A stretch of DNA of 64,000 bases from Aminipila butyrica (GTDB taxonomy: Bacteria; Bacillota; Clostridia; Peptostreptococcales; Anaerovoracaceae). Both the position numbers and the translations under genes were made by a program. Positions 1 through 8,277 of this stretch are shown here, piece after piece. The notes beneath the pieces were generated by a model. That model saw nothing but the letters and a program-made list of their open reading frames with translations. It had not been told where the DNA came from and did not search any database. Position 1 is the stretch's first letter. Each line of letters begins with the position of its first letter. The stretch covers positions 186,001 through 250,000 of the forward strand of contig NZ_CP048649.1 in NCBI RefSeq assembly GCF_010669305.1, in the 5' to 3' direction.

Positions 1-152
1 CCCACATTGCTTGGGCTATTATTGACCGCATGGATCAGACAGAGATTGGACCGGGATTCCGAGAAAGAATGGCAGCGGAAGAACCGATTTGGAACGCGTA
101 TATTGATAAGATTGTAGCAGAAAAGCGACAGAACGATAAGGTAACCGAATAA
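1..152 (+). CDS. 3' end of an unidentified gene (partial)
   Basis: An open frame enters from the left edge and stops with TAA at 150-152, giving about 49 residues that end in DKVTE. The segment is charged and helical-looking and has no motif I recognise. It lies 46 bases upstream of the MFS transporter gene on the same strand, with no terminator between them, so it is probably the preceding gene of the same operon. Too little is present to assign a function. Confidence 0.5.
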   Translation, partial: HIAWAIIDRMDQTEIGPGFRERMAAEEPIWNAYIDKIVAEKRQNDKVTE

Positions 153-198
153 AGCAAATCAGAGCGAATAAGGTTTTAAAAATTGGAGGAAATTTTTT

Positions 199-1500
199 AT
201 GAGTGCAAAAAAACGCTTGTCTAGCGATAACACCAACTTAAGATTTGGCAAACATGGTTGGGGTATAATTTTTTACTGTATGATCATGTTTTTCCTGCTA
301 ATCGGCTTTTCGATAGACGGGTTGAATATTGTCGCACCGGCTTTTGCCGAAGAGCATGGACTGGAATACGCCGACGTGTTGTCCATGGCTACCTATGCCG
401 GATTTGTAGGTCTTTTTGCTTATTATATCATCGGCAGGATTAACGTAAAGATTGGGGCCCGGTATACCTCCGGCATCTGCCTGATCGGTGCTGGCCTCTC
501 CTATATGTTCTATGGCCATGCTCAGAGTCTGCTTCAATATGGCATTGGCTTGGCACTGGTGGTGAGCTTCATCAATGGGGCAGCCTACATAGCTGGAGGG
601 TCTTTGGTGGTGCAGTGGTTCCCAAGGAAGAAAGGACTGGCTAACGGCCTGACTACTATGGGTCATCACATGGGTTCCGCTTTCTATGTTCCAATGATTG
701 CATACCTGATTGGTTCAGTAGGCTTTGCCAAGGGAACCACCATGGCTGCCTTTATCGCCTTAGGGTTAGGAGTCATTGGACTCATTTTTATCCGCAATAC
801 GCCGCAGGAAAGAGGAATTTATCCAGACAATGTAAGTAAGGAGATTTACGAGGCGGAGTATTTTACAGAGACGGTAGATGAGACTTCCATTTGGACCGTA
901 CCGAAGTTGTTAAAGACAAAAGAACTGTGGCTGGTGGCAATGGTTGTAGGTATTAACCAGCTGGTGACCACCGGGGTCATGAGTCAGTTGGTTGTGCGAA
1001 ATGTGGGTTTAGGTTTGTCTCAAAACACGGCTATCGCGCTGATGACGGTTTGTGCTGTCATTGGTTTTGCAGGGGGGTATGCGTTTGGTTGGATCGATCA
1101 GAAGCTAGGGGTTAAAAAAGCCATCCTCATCTTTCTGGCCTGGTACTGTGTGGCTCTGGCTATGAACATTACGGAAAATATGACGGCAGTATACATATCG
1201 GTATTTATGATGGGCTTTTCCATCGGCGGCGCAGCAAACTTTATTACCTCTCTGCCGGTATCTGTCTTTGGACGGCACGGCTTTGCCAAGGTTCACTCGG
1301 TATACTTTCCAATTATGAGTGCAATACTTTTCTCGAATTACACAATTAATGCCCAGGCCCTGAGACTGACGGGAAGCCTGAGAGGGTCTTACACCGTATT
1401 TTTAGGACTGCTGCTCTTTAATATGATTTTAATCAGCATCATTGATACGAAGAAATACAATAGAGATTACAAGAAAGAAGATGAACTTCTAAGCAAGTAA
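199..1500 (+). CDS. MFS transporter, OFA (oxalate/formate antiporter-like) family
   Basis: A 433-residue integral membrane protein with about 12 hydrophobic segments in two halves, split by a charged loop near residues 205-240. Its length and layout match the OFA branch of the major facilitator superfamily, which carries small carboxylates. A GGAGG ribosome binding site at 184-188 supports the ATG at 199. It is followed after 20 bases by a beta-keto acid cleavage enzyme gene, so it probably imports the acid, or its precursor, used by that enzyme. The substrate cannot be read from the sequence. Confidence 0.85.
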   Translation: MSAKKRLSSDNTNLRFGKHGWGIIFYCMIMFFLLIGFSIDGLNIVAPAFAEEHGLEYADVLSMATYAGFVGLFAYYIIGRINVKIGARYTSGICLIGAGLSYMFYGHAQSLLQYGIGLALVVSFINGAAYIAGGSLVVQWFPRKKGLANGLTTMGHHMGSAFYVPMIAYLIGSVGFAKGTTMAAFIALGLGVIGLIFIRNTPQERGIYPDNVSKEIYEAEYFTETVDETSIWTVPKLLKTKELWLVAMVVGINQLVTTGVMSQLVVRNVGLGLSQNTAIALMTVCAVIGFAGGYAFGWIDQKLGVKKAILIFLAWYCVALAMNITENMTAVYISVFMMGFSIGGAANFITSLPVSVFGRHGFAKVHSVYFPIMSAILFSNYTINAQALRLTGSLRGSYTVFLGLLLFNMILISIIDTKKYNRDYKKEDELLSK

Positions 1501-1520
1501 AGACTAGAAAAGGAGACAAG

Positions 1521-2369
1521 ATGTTAGCAACAAGACGATCTAATCATAAAAATAAAGTTATTTTAACGGTGGCGCTGACCGGGGCAATACCAAGCAAGAA
1601 AGATAACCCTGGCCTGCCTACCCAGCCAGAGGAAATTGCACAGGCAGCGATTCAATGCTATGAAGCTGGGGCCAGTGTAGCACATATTCACGTGCGGGAT
1701 GATGAAGATAAGTCCAGTATGTGTTTTGAAAAGTTTCAAGAGACTGTAACCCTTATACGGGCAGCCAAATGCCCTATTCTGTTGAACTTGACTACATCGG
1801 GCGCGCAGAATCAGACATACGAGGACCGGGTTCGGCCTTTTCGGGAGCTAAAGCCGGAGTTAGCTTCTTTTGATGCGGGCACGATGAACTGGCTCCATAG
1901 TGATGTATTTATGAACGAACCAAAGTTTCTAGAGTTTCTGGGAACAGAAATGCAAAAGGCCAATGTGAAGCCGGAGATTGAAATTTTTGATATGGGGATG
2001 TTAAACAATGCGCTCTACTACATCAAAAAAGGAATTATTAAAGAACCGCCGCACTTTCAGCTATGCCTCGGGGCTCCCGGCGGCATGGAAGCCACCACAG
2101 AGAGTCTGCTGTACTTAGTAAATCATCTGCCTGAAGATTGCACTTGGAGTACCTTTGGGATTGGCAAGGGAGCTATGGAAATCACTATGGCTGCTCTGGC
2201 GCTGGGAGGTAACATCCGGGTGGGCCTGGAGGATAATGTATTTTATCACTATGGGCAGTTGGCAAATTCCAATGTAGACTTTGTGGAACGGGTAAAAAGG
2301 CTGGCCCAGGAGATGAATAAGACCATCGCTACCCCAGAGGAAGCACGAGAGATTCTACGGTTGCAGTAA
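1521..2369 (+). CDS. beta-keto acid cleavage enzyme (BKACE/Kce family, DUF849)
   Basis: A 282-residue TIM-barrel protein of the BKACE family. These Zn-dependent enzymes condense a beta-keto acid with acetyl-CoA to give acetoacetate and a new CoA thioester; Kce of lysine fermentation is the founding member. The Zn-binding HIHVRD motif is visible with histidines at residues 55 and 57, and the late GLEDN motif carries the third ligand glutamate. The product of the nearby 3-hydroxyacyl-CoA dehydrogenase-like gene could be a substrate of this class. It has a good ribosome binding site (AAAGGAGA, about 10 bases upstream) and shares an operon with the transporter. Exact substrate unknown. Confidence 0.9.
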   Translation: MLATRRSNHKNKVILTVALTGAIPSKKDNPGLPTQPEEIAQAAIQCYEAGASVAHIHVRDDEDKSSMCFEKFQETVTLIRAAKCPILLNLTTSGAQNQTYEDRVRPFRELKPELASFDAGTMNWLHSDVFMNEPKFLEFLGTEMQKANVKPEIEIFDMGMLNNALYYIKKGIIKEPPHFQLCLGAPGGMEATTESLLYLVNHLPEDCTWSTFGIGKGAMEITMAALALGGNIRVGLEDNVFYHYGQLANSNVDFVERVKRLAQEMNKTIATPEEAREILRLQ

Positions 2370-2425
2370 GAAAAAGGAGGCCTCTGGCTGAGGTCATAGA
2401 GAACGTGGATATATTGACAACAGGC

Positions 2426-2452
2426 AAAGCCCGGCGGTTACCGCCGGGCTTT
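2426..2452. terminator. bidirectional intrinsic terminator
   Basis: A perfect 12-bp GC-rich stem (AAAGCCCGGCGG, 2426-2437) with a TTA loop and its complement at 2441-2452. It lies between the converging BKACE gene and the sigma-54 activator and contains the activator's stop codon in its loop. Confidence 0.75.
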
Positions 2453-3958
2453 AATGTCTTCATAATTAATATTGTACTGTTTAATTTTCCGTGAAACAGT
2501 AGAGGCGTTCACATGGAGAAGGGCGCCTGCTTCACGAAGGTTTTTCGTTTTTCGCAAAGCATCTTCGATTAAGGCCTTTTCATGGGATTCCACAGAGTCG
2601 TTTAAGGTTGCACCAGGACTTTCCGCAGCATGAGTGGTGTTGGAAATATCCAGAAGTCCCTTTATGAGGTCGTCGTCGGCCTGTCCGGTGCCAGAGCTGC
2701 AAATAGTCAAATATTCAATGACGTTTTCCAGCTCTCGAATATTACCTGGCCAGCTATAATGTTCAAAAAGCGTTATCTGTTCCGGGCTGAGAGCAATGTA
2801 TTTGTGATGTTTTTCTGTGTACATTTTTACAAAAAAATCACAGAGGGGTTTGATATCCGCAATCCGCTCCCGTAAAGAAGGGATGTGGATAGGAATAACG
2901 TTCAGCCGATAGTAAAGGTCACTTCGGAACTCCCCTCGGGCGATTTTGTTTTTTAAATCGCTGTTGGTGGAAGCAATGAAGCGAATATCCAAAGAGATGG
3001 GCCTGGAACCACCGATTCGAGTGATTTCCTTGTTTTGAATAGCCCGCAGTAATTTTACTTGCAGATCCATGGGCATGTCGCCAATTTCGTCTAACAGCAG
3101 GGTGCCGTTGTTGGCTAACTCGAAGAGGCCTTGCTTGCCAGAGGCATTGGCACCAGAGAACGCCCCTTTATCGTATCCAAAGAGCTCTGACTCCAGCAGG
3201 TTGGCGGGAATAGAGGCACAATTTACTTTGATAAATGGCTTGTTGCACCGATTACTTTTCTTGTAGATTTCATCGGCGACAATTTCCTTCCCTACGCCAG
3301 ACTCTCCAGTAATCAGTACCGTGGCATCGGTATCCGCCACCTTATCAATAATTTCCCAGACTTTTTTCAAGGAAATAGAGGCGCCTACCAGTCGGGCCGG
3401 TTCATTAGCGGGTCGCTCCATCAGCTGGATCGCGGACTTGGGCTCGCTCAGTGCAGCAAGGAATTTGCCATAGTCATCGTGGAGGGCGTGGAGGGATAGA
3501 ATAGGCCGACTGCTGACTACCACTTGATGCAGGTTTTGCTGGTCGTCAAAAATGGGCACACCTACGGCGTAACCTGTACGGGGAGGGATGGTCCGATAGG
3601 TAGTAGAGAGACGAAAAATCTTTTTTTCGTGTTTGATGACGTCCAGAGCAGCACCCCCTGTAAAGACTTTATCCCGAATCAGGTCGGCAACAGAATGGGA
3701 GAGTACTTCCTCTGGCTCTATACCAGTGTTTTGAAGGTGGGCCGGATTTACGTATAGACAGACTCCATTTTTATCTGTGATAAAAATACTGTCATCCAGG
3801 GCATCCACGACTTCCTTAAAGTCAATGCCGGTATCTAAAAAAACACCCAAGTCATCGTAAACCTCTTTAATCAGCTCTTTGGACTGAGGGCCTTCTATTT
3901 GAGTCGCCAGCTTCTTTACCTTTTCTCTAATTTTGCAAATGGCTAATACCTGATCCAT
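2438..3958 (-). CDS. sigma-54-dependent transcriptional activator (PAS-AAA-Fis)
   Basis: A bacterial enhancer-binding protein of about 506 residues. It has an N-terminal helical segment, a PAS sensor domain (about 45-150), an AAA+ domain with Walker A GESGVGKE, a sigma-54 contact loop reading GAFSGA (the usual form is GAFTGA) and Walker B LLLDEIGD, and a C-terminal Fis-type helix-turn-helix. I place the start at the ATG at 3958 because GGAGG at 3968-3964 sits 5 bases before it; the in-frame ATG at 3970 would overlap that site. It is divergent from an operon with a near-perfect -24/-12 promoter, which it very likely activates. The PAS ligand is unknown. Confidence 0.93.
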   Translation of the reverse strand: MDQVLAICKIREKVKKLATQIEGPQSKELIKEVYDDLGVFLDTGIDFKEVVDALDDSIFITDKNGVCLYVNPAHLQNTGIEPEEVLSHSVADLIRDKVFTGGAALDVIKHEKKIFRLSTTYRTIPPRTGYAVGVPIFDDQQNLHQVVVSSRPILSLHALHDDYGKFLAALSEPKSAIQLMERPANEPARLVGASISLKKVWEIIDKVADTDATVLITGESGVGKEIVADEIYKKSNRCNKPFIKVNCASIPANLLESELFGYDKGAFSGANASGKQGLFELANNGTLLLDEIGDMPMDLQVKLLRAIQNKEITRIGGSRPISLDIRFIASTNSDLKNKIARGEFRSDLYYRLNVIPIHIPSLRERIADIKPLCDFFVKMYTEKHHKYIALSPEQITLFEHYSWPGNIRELENVIEYLTICSSGTGQADDDLIKGLLDISNTTHAAESPGATLNDSVESHEKALIEDALRKTKNLREAGALLHVNASTVSRKIKQYNINYEDIKARR

Positions 3959-4038
3959 AACATCCTCCATTCTTACTTTAACTTTCTGCTTACTCCATAA
4001 ACCCCAATATCATTCCTAGCTCTAGTATACCTCAGCAT

Positions 4039-4083
4039 GTTGCAATAATGCAACGAAATACTGTTGTTGCAGGGTTTGTTGCA
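4039..4083. promoter_or_regulatory. putative upstream activator sites (GTTGCA repeats)
   Basis: A perfect palindrome GTTGCA-ATAA-TGCAAC spans 4039-4054. Two more GTTGCA copies follow at 4066-4071 and 4078-4083. They lie roughly 50-100 bases upstream of the -24 element, the usual distance for sites bound by sigma-54 activators. The assignment to the adjacent activator is inferred from position and symmetry. Confidence 0.6.
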
Positions 4084-4135
4084 AGAAGACAAAGAAATAA
4101 AGAGGCGAAAGGCCTTATTTCTGGCATAAAGGGGT

Positions 4136-4151
4136 TGGCACGCTATTTGCT
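4136..4151 (+). promoter_or_regulatory. sigma-54 (-24/-12) promoter
   Basis: TGGCACG-CTAT-TTGCT matches the sigma-54 consensus, with GG at 4137-4138 and GC at 4149-4150 separated by exactly 10 bases. Transcription should start near 4161 and serve the cyclase, dehydrogenase, small protein and LarC-like genes. Confidence 0.9.
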
Positions 4152-4268
4152 TTATATATAAGTGAATTTAATGCTACATTACACCTGTTAACCACATAAC
4201 AAGGAGAAGCTAGTCCAGTGGGCGTTCGCAGTCAGCGGACTCATGGACCGATGAAAAAGGAGAAAGAA

Positions 4269-5075
4269 ATGGGAAAATTAAAATTAGTTGATTTATCACA
4301 TCCTTTTGGACAGGGAAATCCACTTTGGCCGTCAAACGGCGATTTTCATATTGACCGAGTACAGCATATGCCAATGCATTACAGATTACTGCAAACCTTT
4401 AACGATTTTCATATGCACAACAGCACACATGCCGACTCTCCGTCTCACGTTATTCCAGAAGGAGCCTATACCCACGAGCTGCCGCTGGAGAACTATTACG
4501 GAGACGCCGTTATCGTCAGCATTCCAAAGAAAAGATGGGAGCTAATCACGGTAGAGGATTTGGAAAATGCTACGCCGGAAATCCGCGAAGGCGATATCGT
4601 CATCATCAATACCGGAAGTCATAAGTATTGGGGCGAAAATGACAATTACTTTATGTACAGCCCAGGGTTGTCCATCGAAGGGGCTAAATGGCTGGTAGAG
4701 AAGAAAATCAAAGGCTTGGGCGTGGATATGCAGGCGCTGGACCACCCGTGCTATACATACATGATTGACCACGGTCCGGGACCATTTGTGCCAAGGCTTA
4801 TCGACGAATATACCAAAGAGTTCGGCCATCCGCCAATCGAGGATTTCCCAGAATGGGAGCCGGTTCACGATATCCTGCTCAGAAACAATGTCATGGGTTT
4901 TGAAAATGTAGGCGGTGACATCGAGATGGTCACAGGAAAGAGATGCACCATCTCCGCCTTCCCATTGAGATGGTGGAAGGGTGATGGTTCCATTGTCCGC
5001 ATGGTAGCCTTTATTGATGAGGATGACGTGGTACCGGGTGTAACCACCAGAGAATATAAGTATGGGGTATATTAA
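4269..5075 (+). CDS. cyclase family protein (kynurenine formamidase-like metal hydrolase)
   Basis: A 268-residue member of the cyclase family (PF04199), which includes bacterial kynurenine formamidase and isatin hydrolase. These are metal-dependent amide or ring hydrolases. The metal-binding signature HxxTHxDxPxH appears as HNSTHADSPSH near residues 50-60, with S where many members have G. AAGGAG at 4257-4262 fits the ATG at 4269 better than an upstream GTG at 4218. It is the first gene behind the sigma-54 promoter and is followed after 3 bases by the dehydrogenase, so it likely opens a ring or amide in the same pathway. The substrate is not evident. Confidence 0.85.
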   Translation: MGKLKLVDLSHPFGQGNPLWPSNGDFHIDRVQHMPMHYRLLQTFNDFHMHNSTHADSPSHVIPEGAYTHELPLENYYGDAVIVSIPKKRWELITVEDLENATPEIREGDIVIINTGSHKYWGENDNYFMYSPGLSIEGAKWLVEKKIKGLGVDMQALDHPCYTYMIDHGPGPFVPRLIDEYTKEFGHPPIEDFPEWEPVHDILLRNNVMGFENVGGDIEMVTGKRCTISAFPLRWWKGDGSIVRMVAFIDEDDVVPGVTTREYKYGVY

Positions 5076-5078
5076 TCG

Positions 5079-6023
5079 ATGACATCATGTAAAAAAATCG
5101 CCGTTTTAGGTGCAGGAAAAATGGGTTTGGGTATCACCCAGCTGTTTGCCAGCAAAGGCCATCCGGTTAAAGTCATCTACGTCTTTGACGACAAGAAGCG
5201 CGGCAATGCCCTGGATATTTTAAAAGATAATCTGAATACCCTATACGAAAATGGGGTCATTCAACAGGAACAGATTCAGGAGACCCTGGACCGGATTACC
5301 TTTACAGAGAGTCTGGAGGAAGCAGCGGACTTCGCCGATATCATCTTTGAATGTATTGTAGAGGACTTGCAGGTAAAGCAGCATTATTTTGAACAGCTGG
5401 ACCGGCTTTGTCCGGCTAGTACCGTTCTGGCGTCCAACACCTCGGCCATCAGCATTACAGAAATTGCAGAAAATGCAGAGCACAAGGAACGGATTATCGG
5501 TACCCATTATTGGAATCCCGCTTATCTGATTCCTTTGGTAGAAGTCATTCGCACGAAATATGTATCAGAAGAGACGGTATCTGCTACCTATGAACTTTTG
5601 GCGGAGGTAGGCAAGAAGCCGGTTATTGTGAAAAAGGATGTACCGGGCTTTCTGGCCAACCGTATGCAGCATGCCCTATTTAGGGAGGCTCTGTCCATCG
5701 TGGAACAGGGTATCGCCGAACCGAAGGATGTAGATGATGCCATCAAATATGGATTTGGTATGCGCCTGGGGATTTCTGCACCAATGGAGGTCATGGATAT
5801 GGGCGGATTGGATTTAACGTATTCTATCCACAACTATTTATTTCCGCATTTGGAAGATTCCCACCAGCCGCTGGCCTATCTGACAGAACGGATGGAGAAG
5901 GGAGAGCTGGGCTTTAAAACGGGAAAAGGCTTACAAGAATGGCCGCCGGAAAAAATTGCTCAAACTCAGAAAAATCTTACAGAAGGGCTGATTAAAGTGG
6001 CGAAAGCCCTAGATCGGCTGTAA
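5079..6023 (+). CDS. 3-hydroxyacyl-CoA dehydrogenase family protein
   Basis: A 314-residue NAD-dependent dehydrogenase. An N-terminal Rossmann fold opens with GAGKMG near residue 11, followed by the family motifs SNTSAISITEIA and GTHYWNP (catalytic His region) and a C-terminal helical domain with VPGFLANRMQ. Length and motifs match 3-hydroxybutyryl-CoA dehydrogenase and its relatives, including enzymes acting on free hydroxy acids such as carnitine. It would oxidise a beta-hydroxy acid or its CoA ester to the keto form. It sits in a tight operon after the cyclase. The neighbouring BKACE gene makes a hydroxy acid to keto acid to CoA-ester route plausible, but this is inference. Confidence 0.88.
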   Translation: MTSCKKIAVLGAGKMGLGITQLFASKGHPVKVIYVFDDKKRGNALDILKDNLNTLYENGVIQQEQIQETLDRITFTESLEEAADFADIIFECIVEDLQVKQHYFEQLDRLCPASTVLASNTSAISITEIAENAEHKERIIGTHYWNPAYLIPLVEVIRTKYVSEETVSATYELLAEVGKKPVIVKKDVPGFLANRMQHALFREALSIVEQGIAEPKDVDDAIKYGFGMRLGISAPMEVMDMGGLDLTYSIHNYLFPHLEDSHQPLAYLTERMEKGELGFKTGKGLQEWPPEKIAQTQKNLTEGLIKVAKALDRL

Positions 6024-6100
6024 GCAAGGTGTCTTTGACGGCAGGGCATCGGCGCCCTGCTGCTGAAGACGTGGATAAAAACCTGAAAGGAGACCGTTAT

Positions 6101-6376
6101 ATGGGCAGAGAAGCCGCTTTATACGAGACGAGGATGACGGCCCTCTATGAGTCGAGAGAAGAGCTTCAAGAGCTGTTCAGCGATACTTTCATGCAGACCT
6201 ATACCAACTTTAACACCTTTGAGGAATTTACCTTTTCAGGAGCCGTCTTTGTTGACTGGAAAGCTGATTTTATCGTGGAAGACAGAAAGGCTTTTGATTG
6301 CTGCGTCAAAGGGAAGACCTCCTTTGATACCTGGGCACAGATGTATGAGAAAGCATATGAATTAAGAGGAAAATAA
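6101..6376 (+). CDS. small hypothetical protein in the sigma-54 operon
   Basis: A soluble, acidic 91-residue protein with no signal peptide or membrane segment. AAAGGAG at 6086-6092 sets the ATG at 6101; an open frame extends further upstream but lacks such a site. It contains several aromatic residues (YTNFNTFEEFTF) and a single CC pair. It stops one base before the LarC-like gene, so it is part of the operon. I do not recognise the family. A small accessory subunit of a pathway enzyme is possible but not shown. Confidence 0.65.
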   Translation: MGREAALYETRMTALYESREELQELFSDTFMQTYTNFNTFEEFTFSGAVFVDWKADFIVEDRKAFDCCVKGKTSFDTWAQMYEKAYELRGK

Positions 6377-6377
6377 G

Positions 6378-7109
6378 ATGAAGATACTTTATATAGATTG
6401 CTCCTCTGGCATCAGCGGAGACATGACTTTGGGCGCTTTGGCAGACGTTAGCGGACAAGAGAAATACTTGATGGAGGAATTAAAAAAGTTAAATCTTCCT
6501 GGGTATGAACTAATCATAGAAAAGAAGAGAAAAAACGCCATTCAGATGACGGATGTAGATGTACGTATTACTGCTCAAGAGGAAGAAGAGGAACGAAACT
6601 TCTATGAGATTTGCCAGATTATTGACGCCAGCGGCGTTACCGATAAGGCGAAGACACTAAGTAAGAAGATTTTCCTGGAGATTGCAGAAGCAGAGGCTAA
6701 GGTTCACGGAAAGCCTTTGGAGCACGTTCACTTTCACGAAGTAGGAGCAGTTGATTCCATTGTGGATATTGTGGGTACTGCCATTTTGGTGGATTGGATA
6801 AACCCCGATAAGATTATATTTTCTCCGCTCCACGATGGACATGGTTTCGTCACGTGCAGGCATGGCATTATTCCGGTGCCTGTACCCGCTGTAGCGGCCA
6901 TGCTGGAAGGCAGCGGTATCCCAGTGATTAGTGAAGAGGTGGACACCGAGCTAGTCACGCCGACGGGCTGTGGTATTGTTAAGTGCCTGGCAGATGAAAT
7001 CGGTTCGGTGAAGGAAGGCTGGACGATTGACAAGGTGGGTTATGGCATGGGTAAGAAGGAGACCGGGCTTTTCGGTGCTCTGCGGATGATGCTCGGAACC
7101 TCTATATAA
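6378..7109 (+). CDS. LarC N-terminal domain protein (LarC1-like, nickel insertion)
   Basis: A 243-residue protein matching the first part of LarC (DUF111), which inserts nickel into the pyridinium-dithiocarboxylate cofactor of lactate racemase-type enzymes using CTP. The N-terminal CSSGISGDMTLGALAD and the histidine-rich HVHFHEVGAVDSIVD motifs are clear, and it ends in the GYGMGKKE..LRMMLG segment typical of the end of LarC1. The C-terminal LarC2 part, which completes the active site, is absent. The 54 bases before the terminator have no coding continuation, so no simple frameshift explains it. larE lies 3.6 kb downstream; larA and larB are not in the window. Confidence 0.82.
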   Translation: MKILYIDCSSGISGDMTLGALADVSGQEKYLMEELKKLNLPGYELIIEKKRKNAIQMTDVDVRITAQEEEEERNFYEICQIIDASGVTDKAKTLSKKIFLEIAEAEAKVHGKPLEHVHFHEVGAVDSIVDIVGTAILVDWINPDKIIFSPLHDGHGFVTCRHGIIPVPVPAVAAMLEGSGIPVISEEVDTELVTPTGCGIVKCLADEIGSVKEGWTIDKVGYGMGKKETGLFGALRMMLGTSI

Positions 7110-7163
7110 GTTGTATAGAAATAAATTTCTATAAATTTCACAATAATTCCTTTTACTAAAACG

Positions 7164-7221
7164 AAAGCGAAGGCCTCTTTTTCTACCTGTTTTACAGGCT
7201 GGAGATAGAGGCCTTCGCTTT
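7164..7221. terminator. bidirectional terminator
   Basis: A perfect 15-bp stem: AAAGCGAAGGCCTCT at 7164-7178 pairs with 7207-7221, and T runs follow on both strands. It lies between the convergent larC-like and lysR genes, and the right arm is inside the last codons of lysR. Confidence 0.8.
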
Positions 7222-8085
7222 TTCCGTCATATAGGAGATAAAAGCAGAGACGGAATCTGTTAGAAATCGATCTTTGTGATGGGCAAGGTAAATGATTCGA
7301 TGATTTAGGGGGGAATGAATCGGTATTACCGCCAAGTCAAACTGTCGCAGCAGCGGTGTATCGGCTACTACGGCCATGCCAAAGTTATGATGGACCATGC
7401 CTCCAATCGTGGTTTCGTCGTCAAAGGTCCGAATAATATCTGGCACCACCTGATGTTCTTGAAACATATTTCGCACCGCCTTGCCAATGGGAAGGGCTGG
7501 TCGATAGGTCATAAAGGGATGGTCTTCTAACTCTTCTGGATCCACCCATTCTTTCTGGGCAAATTCGTGGTCTTTTCTGGCAATAACGACGAAGTTTTGA
7601 ATAAATACCGGGATATAAACTAAAGAGGATTCATTTTCATCCATGGAGCAGATTCCTAAGTCATAAGTTCCATTTCTGACACCTTCAATCACCTCTTTTG
7701 TATAATTAGGGAAAATTTGAAAATCCGTCTGTGGGTGCACAGTTAGATACTCCTGAATCATACGGGGCATGAAATCCCCTGTCATAGTGGGAATGACTCC
7801 CATGTCGATGTGCCCCGTTTCCACACTGCTGTGCTTTTTTAGCAGTTGGACTCCTGTTTCAATCTCGGTGAGACCTTTTGATACATGGCGGTAAAACTCT
7901 TTGCCATATTTGGTTAATACGACGTTTCGCCCTTGCTTCTGAAAGAGGGGGGTACCCAGCTCCTGTTCCAAGCTGGAAATGGCATAGCTCAGGCTAGGTT
8001 GACTGATGAACAGCTCTGAGGAGGCCTTGGTATAATGCTGCAATTCTGCCAGCTTTTTAAAATAGGTCAGTTGTCTCAGATTCAT
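7192..8085 (-). CDS. LysR family transcriptional regulator
   Basis: A 297-residue LysR-type regulator. The N-terminal winged helix-turn-helix (residues 1-60) has the typical start MNLRQLTYFKKLAELQHYTKAS and ISQPSLSYAISSLEQELG, followed by a periplasmic-binding-protein-like effector domain from about 90. It is divergent from an MFS transporter and an aldo/keto reductase, with a symmetric operator candidate in the shared gap. It probably controls those two genes in response to a pathway intermediate. The effector is unknown. Confidence 0.92.
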   Translation of the reverse strand: MNLRQLTYFKKLAELQHYTKASSELFISQPSLSYAISSLEQELGTPLFQKQGRNVVLTKYGKEFYRHVSKGLTEIETGVQLLKKHSSVETGHIDMGVIPTMTGDFMPRMIQEYLTVHPQTDFQIFPNYTKEVIEGVRNGTYDLGICSMDENESSLVYIPVFIQNFVVIARKDHEFAQKEWVDPEELEDHPFMTYRPALPIGKAVRNMFQEHQVVPDIIRTFDDETTIGGMVHHNFGMAVVADTPLLRQFDLAVIPIHSPLNHRIIYLAHHKDRFLTDSVSAFISYMTEKAKASISSL

Positions 8086-8141
8086 TTTTTACTCTCTTTT
8101 TATGTGGGTGTAAAGGCTTCTTTTTTGATTATATCGATACC

Positions 8142-8158
8142 TATAGACAATGTCTATA
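8142..8158. promoter_or_regulatory. LysR-type operator (T-N11-A palindrome)
   Basis: TATAGAC-AAT-GTCTATA is a perfect 7-3-7 palindrome containing the T-N11-A core of LysR sites. It lies in the 192-base gap between divergent lysR and the MFS gene, 57 bases upstream of the lysR start. Confidence 0.7.
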
Positions 8159-8277
8159 AATTTGCAGAAATATTGGTATTAGTATTTCCGATAACGATAA
8201 GCTAAAATGAGCCAACGGTGTGAAAAAAATAACGAGACACCAACCTACATAAAAAAGTATGAAGAAGGAGAAAACCC

